From Vibrio sp. 05-20-BW147 (lineage in GTDB: Bacteria > Pseudomonadota > Gammaproteobacteria > Enterobacterales > Vibrionaceae): 64,000 nt of DNA. The position numbers and the translations under genes are program-made. Position 1 is the stretch's first letter. Each line of letters begins with the position of its first letter. The notes below the pieces were generated by a model that did not search any database, was not told the DNA's origin, and saw nothing but the letters and a program-made list of their open reading frames with translations. Below, in pieces: positions 61,839 through 64,000 of the stretch. The DNA lies in assembly GCF_013369385.1 (NCBI RefSeq), contig NZ_SZTO01000006.1, positions 124,001 to 188,000 of the forward strand, in the 5' to 3' direction.

Positions 61839-63476
61839 TTAATCCAGGTAGTCATAACCCGGTACGGTTAAGAAATTGGTTAGCTCGTCGCTGGTGGTCA
61901 AAGTAGCCATCAACTCGGCAGCTTCATGGAAACGGCCTGAGTCAAAACGAGTCTCCCCCACTTCTTGTTTCACGACTTGAATCTCTTCGTCGAGATAACG
62001 CTTAAACAACGCTTTGGTCACCACTTCACCGTTATCTAACGACTTACTATGCTGAATCCACTGCCAGATAGAAGCGCGTGAGATCTCTGCCGTTGCCGCA
62101 TCTTCCATCAAGCCATAAATCGGCACACAACCATTCCCAGAGATCCATGCTTCAATATATTGCAATGCAACGCGGATATTGTGTCTCATACCTTGTTCTG
62201 TTCTTGCTCCATCACAAGGCTCCAGTAACTGTTTAGCAGTAATCGTCGCATCGTTTTGGCGAGTGACATCAAGCTGGTTTTTACGCTCACCTAGAGCACG
62301 ATTAAACACGTCCATGGCGGTATCAGCTAAACCAGGATGCGCCACCCAGGTGCCATCATGACCATTGTTGGCTTCGAGTGACTTATCGTTTTGGATCTTA
62401 TCCAATACCTTTTGATTCTCTTGTGGGTCTTTGGCTGGGATAAAAGCGGCCATCCCTCCCATCGCAAACGCACCGCGTTTATGACAGGTGCGGACAAGTA
62501 AACGCGAGTAAGCATTGAGGAACGGCTTGTCCATGGTAACCACCTGACGATCCGGCAACACACGGTCTGGGTGCTTTTTCAGTGTTTTGATATAGCTAAA
62601 AATGTAATCCCAACGGCCACAGTTGAGGCCAACAATATGCTCTTTTAACGAGAAGAGAATTTCATCCATTTCAAAGACGGCAGGCAGCGTCTCAATCAGT
62701 ACCGTTGCTTTGATCGTGCCTGTATCCAAACCGAAATACTCTTCGGTGAAATGAAACACTTCGCTCCACCATTTCGCCTCATGATGCGACTGCAATTTGG
62801 GGAGATAGAAGTAAGGACCACTGCCTTTTTGCAACAACGCTTTGTGGTTGTTAAAGAAATAAAGTGCAAAATCAAATAAGGAACCTGGAATGATCTGACC
62901 GTGCCACGTTACATGCTTTTCTTTTAAATGAAGGCCGCGAACACGGCAGATCAACACCGCTGGATTTTCCGCCAGCTGATAATGCTTGCCATTGTCAGGG
63001 TTGGTGTAGGAGATGGTGCCATTGACCGCATCACGCAAGTTGATCTGGCCATCTAACACCTTATCCCACGCGGGAGACATCGAGTCTTCGAAATCCGCCA
63101 TAAAGACTTTTACATTGGCGTTTAGAGCATTGATCACCATTTTGCGGTCGGTTGGCCCGGTAATTTCGACTCGACGATCTTGCAGATCGTTGGGAATCCC
63201 CAAAACTTTCCAGCTCCCTTCTCGAATATCCTGAGTCTCTGCCAGAAAATCAGGCAACTCTCCTTGATCGATCTTGTTCTGTCTCTCTTCTCGGGCAGTT
63301 AACAATTGATCGACGCGCGATGAGAATCGCTCACACAGCTGAGATAAAAAGGTTTGGGCTTCAACAGGGAAAATAGCTTGATGTTCAGGAGACAGCACTC
63401 CCGTGACTTCAAGCGTGCCTTGGGTCTGTTGTTCAGTCTGTGTGTTTTCTTTGTCGGGCGTTTGAGCAAGCATCAT
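61839..63476 (-). CDS. aceB: Malate synthase A
   Basis: Condenses glyoxylate with acetyl-CoA to malate. 545 residues from the ATG at 63476, which follows AAAGGA; a frame to 63512 is open. Malate synthase landmarks: FMADFEDSMSPAWDKV (metal-binding Glu/Asp region), FDFALYFFNNHKALL, and VLIETLPAVFEMDEIL, and the C-terminal catalytic Asp in YGLMEDAATAEISR. Genes for both shunt enzymes are together, in the order aceB-aceA, for growth on acetate or fatty acids. Confidence 0.96.
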   Translation of the reverse strand: MMLAQTPDKENTQTEQQTQGTLEVTGVLSPEHQAIFPVEAQTFLSQLCERFSSRVDQLLTAREERQNKIDQGELPDFLAETQDIREGSWKVLGIPNDLQDRRVEITGPTDRKMVINALNANVKVFMADFEDSMSPAWDKVLDGQINLRDAVNGTISYTNPDNGKHYQLAENPAVLICRVRGLHLKEKHVTWHGQIIPGSLFDFALYFFNNHKALLQKGSGPYFYLPKLQSHHEAKWWSEVFHFTEEYFGLDTGTIKATVLIETLPAVFEMDEILFSLKEHIVGLNCGRWDYIFSYIKTLKKHPDRVLPDRQVVTMDKPFLNAYSRLLVRTCHKRGAFAMGGMAAFIPAKDPQENQKVLDKIQNDKSLEANNGHDGTWVAHPGLADTAMDVFNRALGERKNQLDVTRQNDATITAKQLLEPCDGARTEQGMRHNIRVALQYIEAWISGNGCVPIYGLMEDAATAEISRASIWQWIQHSKSLDNGEVVTKALFKRYLDEEIQVVKQEVGETRFDSGRFHEAAELMATLTTSDELTNFLTVPGYDYLD

Positions 63477-63512
63477 TATTCTTCCTTTCATTTTGCTAAT
63501 AGTGAACAACAA

Positions 63513-63927
63513 ACAACATTTGTAAGTTTAAAACCACACTTAAAAACCTACGGGCTTGCGTGTTATTTCACTTAGCATCTCGTCTTTACGCTTATAACAT
63601 CCATGATGCGCAGTTGATTTACAATCTAGACATAAGTCTTACAAGCCTTTAAATAACTTACACCAACAAGCATTAGAGTAAAAGTTCAAAAGTAAACAAA
63701 AAGTTAAATTCAAAGTTTTATTCCGTTTCAAACAAGTGATTGATTTTTTACTGATATTTGTAATTTATTACGTAATTAAATTACACAACAACTTTGCTGA
63801 TGAACAAGTTTTAAACGGCCGTATGAATTTTAAAAAAGGTGCGGTAACCCTTTATCATAGAGGCTCTACGCCAACGAATGGGACAATAATTAAACAGAGA
63901 AACTGGTTGAGTATGTAAAATTAACAA
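63513..63927. other. Non-coding region upstream of aceB
   Basis: AT-rich stretch with no convincing gene. It must hold the aceB promoter. A plus-strand frame at 63736-63918 lacks a ribosome site and is not called. Confidence 0.6.
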
Positions 63928-63941
63928 TGTGAAATTTCACA
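63928..63941. promoter_or_regulatory. Palindrome TGTGAAATTTCACA
   Basis: Perfect 14-base palindrome. It has the half-sites of a CRP site but the spacer is four, not six, bases, so CRP is not claimed. Paired with a related palindrome 43 bases on. Confidence 0.5.
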
Positions 63942-63970
63942 ATTTTATGAAAGGTTCATCAAAGATGGTG

Positions 63971-63984
63971 TGTAAAATTTTACA
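63971..63984. promoter_or_regulatory. Palindrome TGTAAAATTTTACA
   Basis: Perfect 14-base palindrome of the same pattern (TGTRAAATTTYACA) as that at 63928-63941; centre-to-centre distance 43 bases. The target gene may lie beyond the window. Confidence 0.5.
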
Positions 63985-64000
63985 AGCCAAGCGTGTTGAA

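Noticed and set aside
63736..63918. 60-residue plus-strand frame near the window end
   Set aside because: No ribosome site, AT-driven composition, no recognisable family.
63928..63941. CRP site
   Set aside because: Half-sites fit TGTGA/TCACA but the spacer is four bases instead of six.

Overview
This window is chromosomal DNA of a gammaproteobacterium, almost certainly a Vibrio (V. vulnificus-like protein sequences and gene neighbourhoods, but the species cannot be fixed from the sequence alone). Support comes from the complete isc operon, the ndk-rlmN-rodZ-ispG-hisS-yfgM-bamB-der run, queA-tgt-yajC-secDF, the smpB-ssrA pair with the tag ANDENYALAA, a GlyGly-CTERM serine protease, a GH19 chitinase and aceBA. 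Most of the window is well-kept housekeeping DNA; the accessory parts are few and small. No tRNA, rRNA or CRISPR array was seen; the only stable RNA gene found is tmRNA.

Layout. 1-9 kb: the heat-shock genes dnaK (cut by the window edge) and grpE are on the same strand but are separated by about 6 kb carrying a zinc-acquisition module (His-rich outer-membrane protein, substrate-binding protein, permease, and a divergent AztD-like lipoprotein) and an SLC1-type symporter. dnaK and grpE each have good sigma-32 promoters, and a near-perfect Zur box sits between the divergent zinc genes. The module has no ATPase gene. 9-14 kb: nadK, recN (with three LexA boxes), bamE, ratA-ratB, smpB and ssrA.

14.0-16.8 kb: a small decayed genomic island in the 3' end of ssrA. 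It has a duplicated att sequence, a frameshifted integrase N-terminus, a three-copy operator array at exactly 41-bp spacing, a HipA-like kinase and a HipB-like HTH gene, followed just outside by a 130-bp IS5-family remnant. This is the most interesting part of the window.

17-28 kb: a membrane protein of unknown function, Sua5-type threonylcarbamoyl-AMP synthase, a DedA protein, a pentapeptide-repeat/potassium-channel fusion, an alanine-use group (LysR regulator, D-amino acid dehydrogenase, Na+/alanine symporter), an acetate transporter and a secreted chitinase. 28-34 kb: guaBA, xseA, a zinc-ribbon protein and a GAF-GGDEF protein.

34-51 kb is a long minus-strand run: ndk, rlmN, rodZ, ispG, hisS, yfgM, bamB, der; then pepB and iscR-iscS-iscU-iscA-hscB-hscA-fdx-iscX with IscR boxes at its head, and trmJ. 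51-64 kb: suhB, queA-tgt-yajC-secD-secF, the secreted serine protease, a CBS-domain protein, and the glyoxylate-shunt pair aceB-aceA. The last 500 bases hold no convincing gene but contain two related perfect palindromes.
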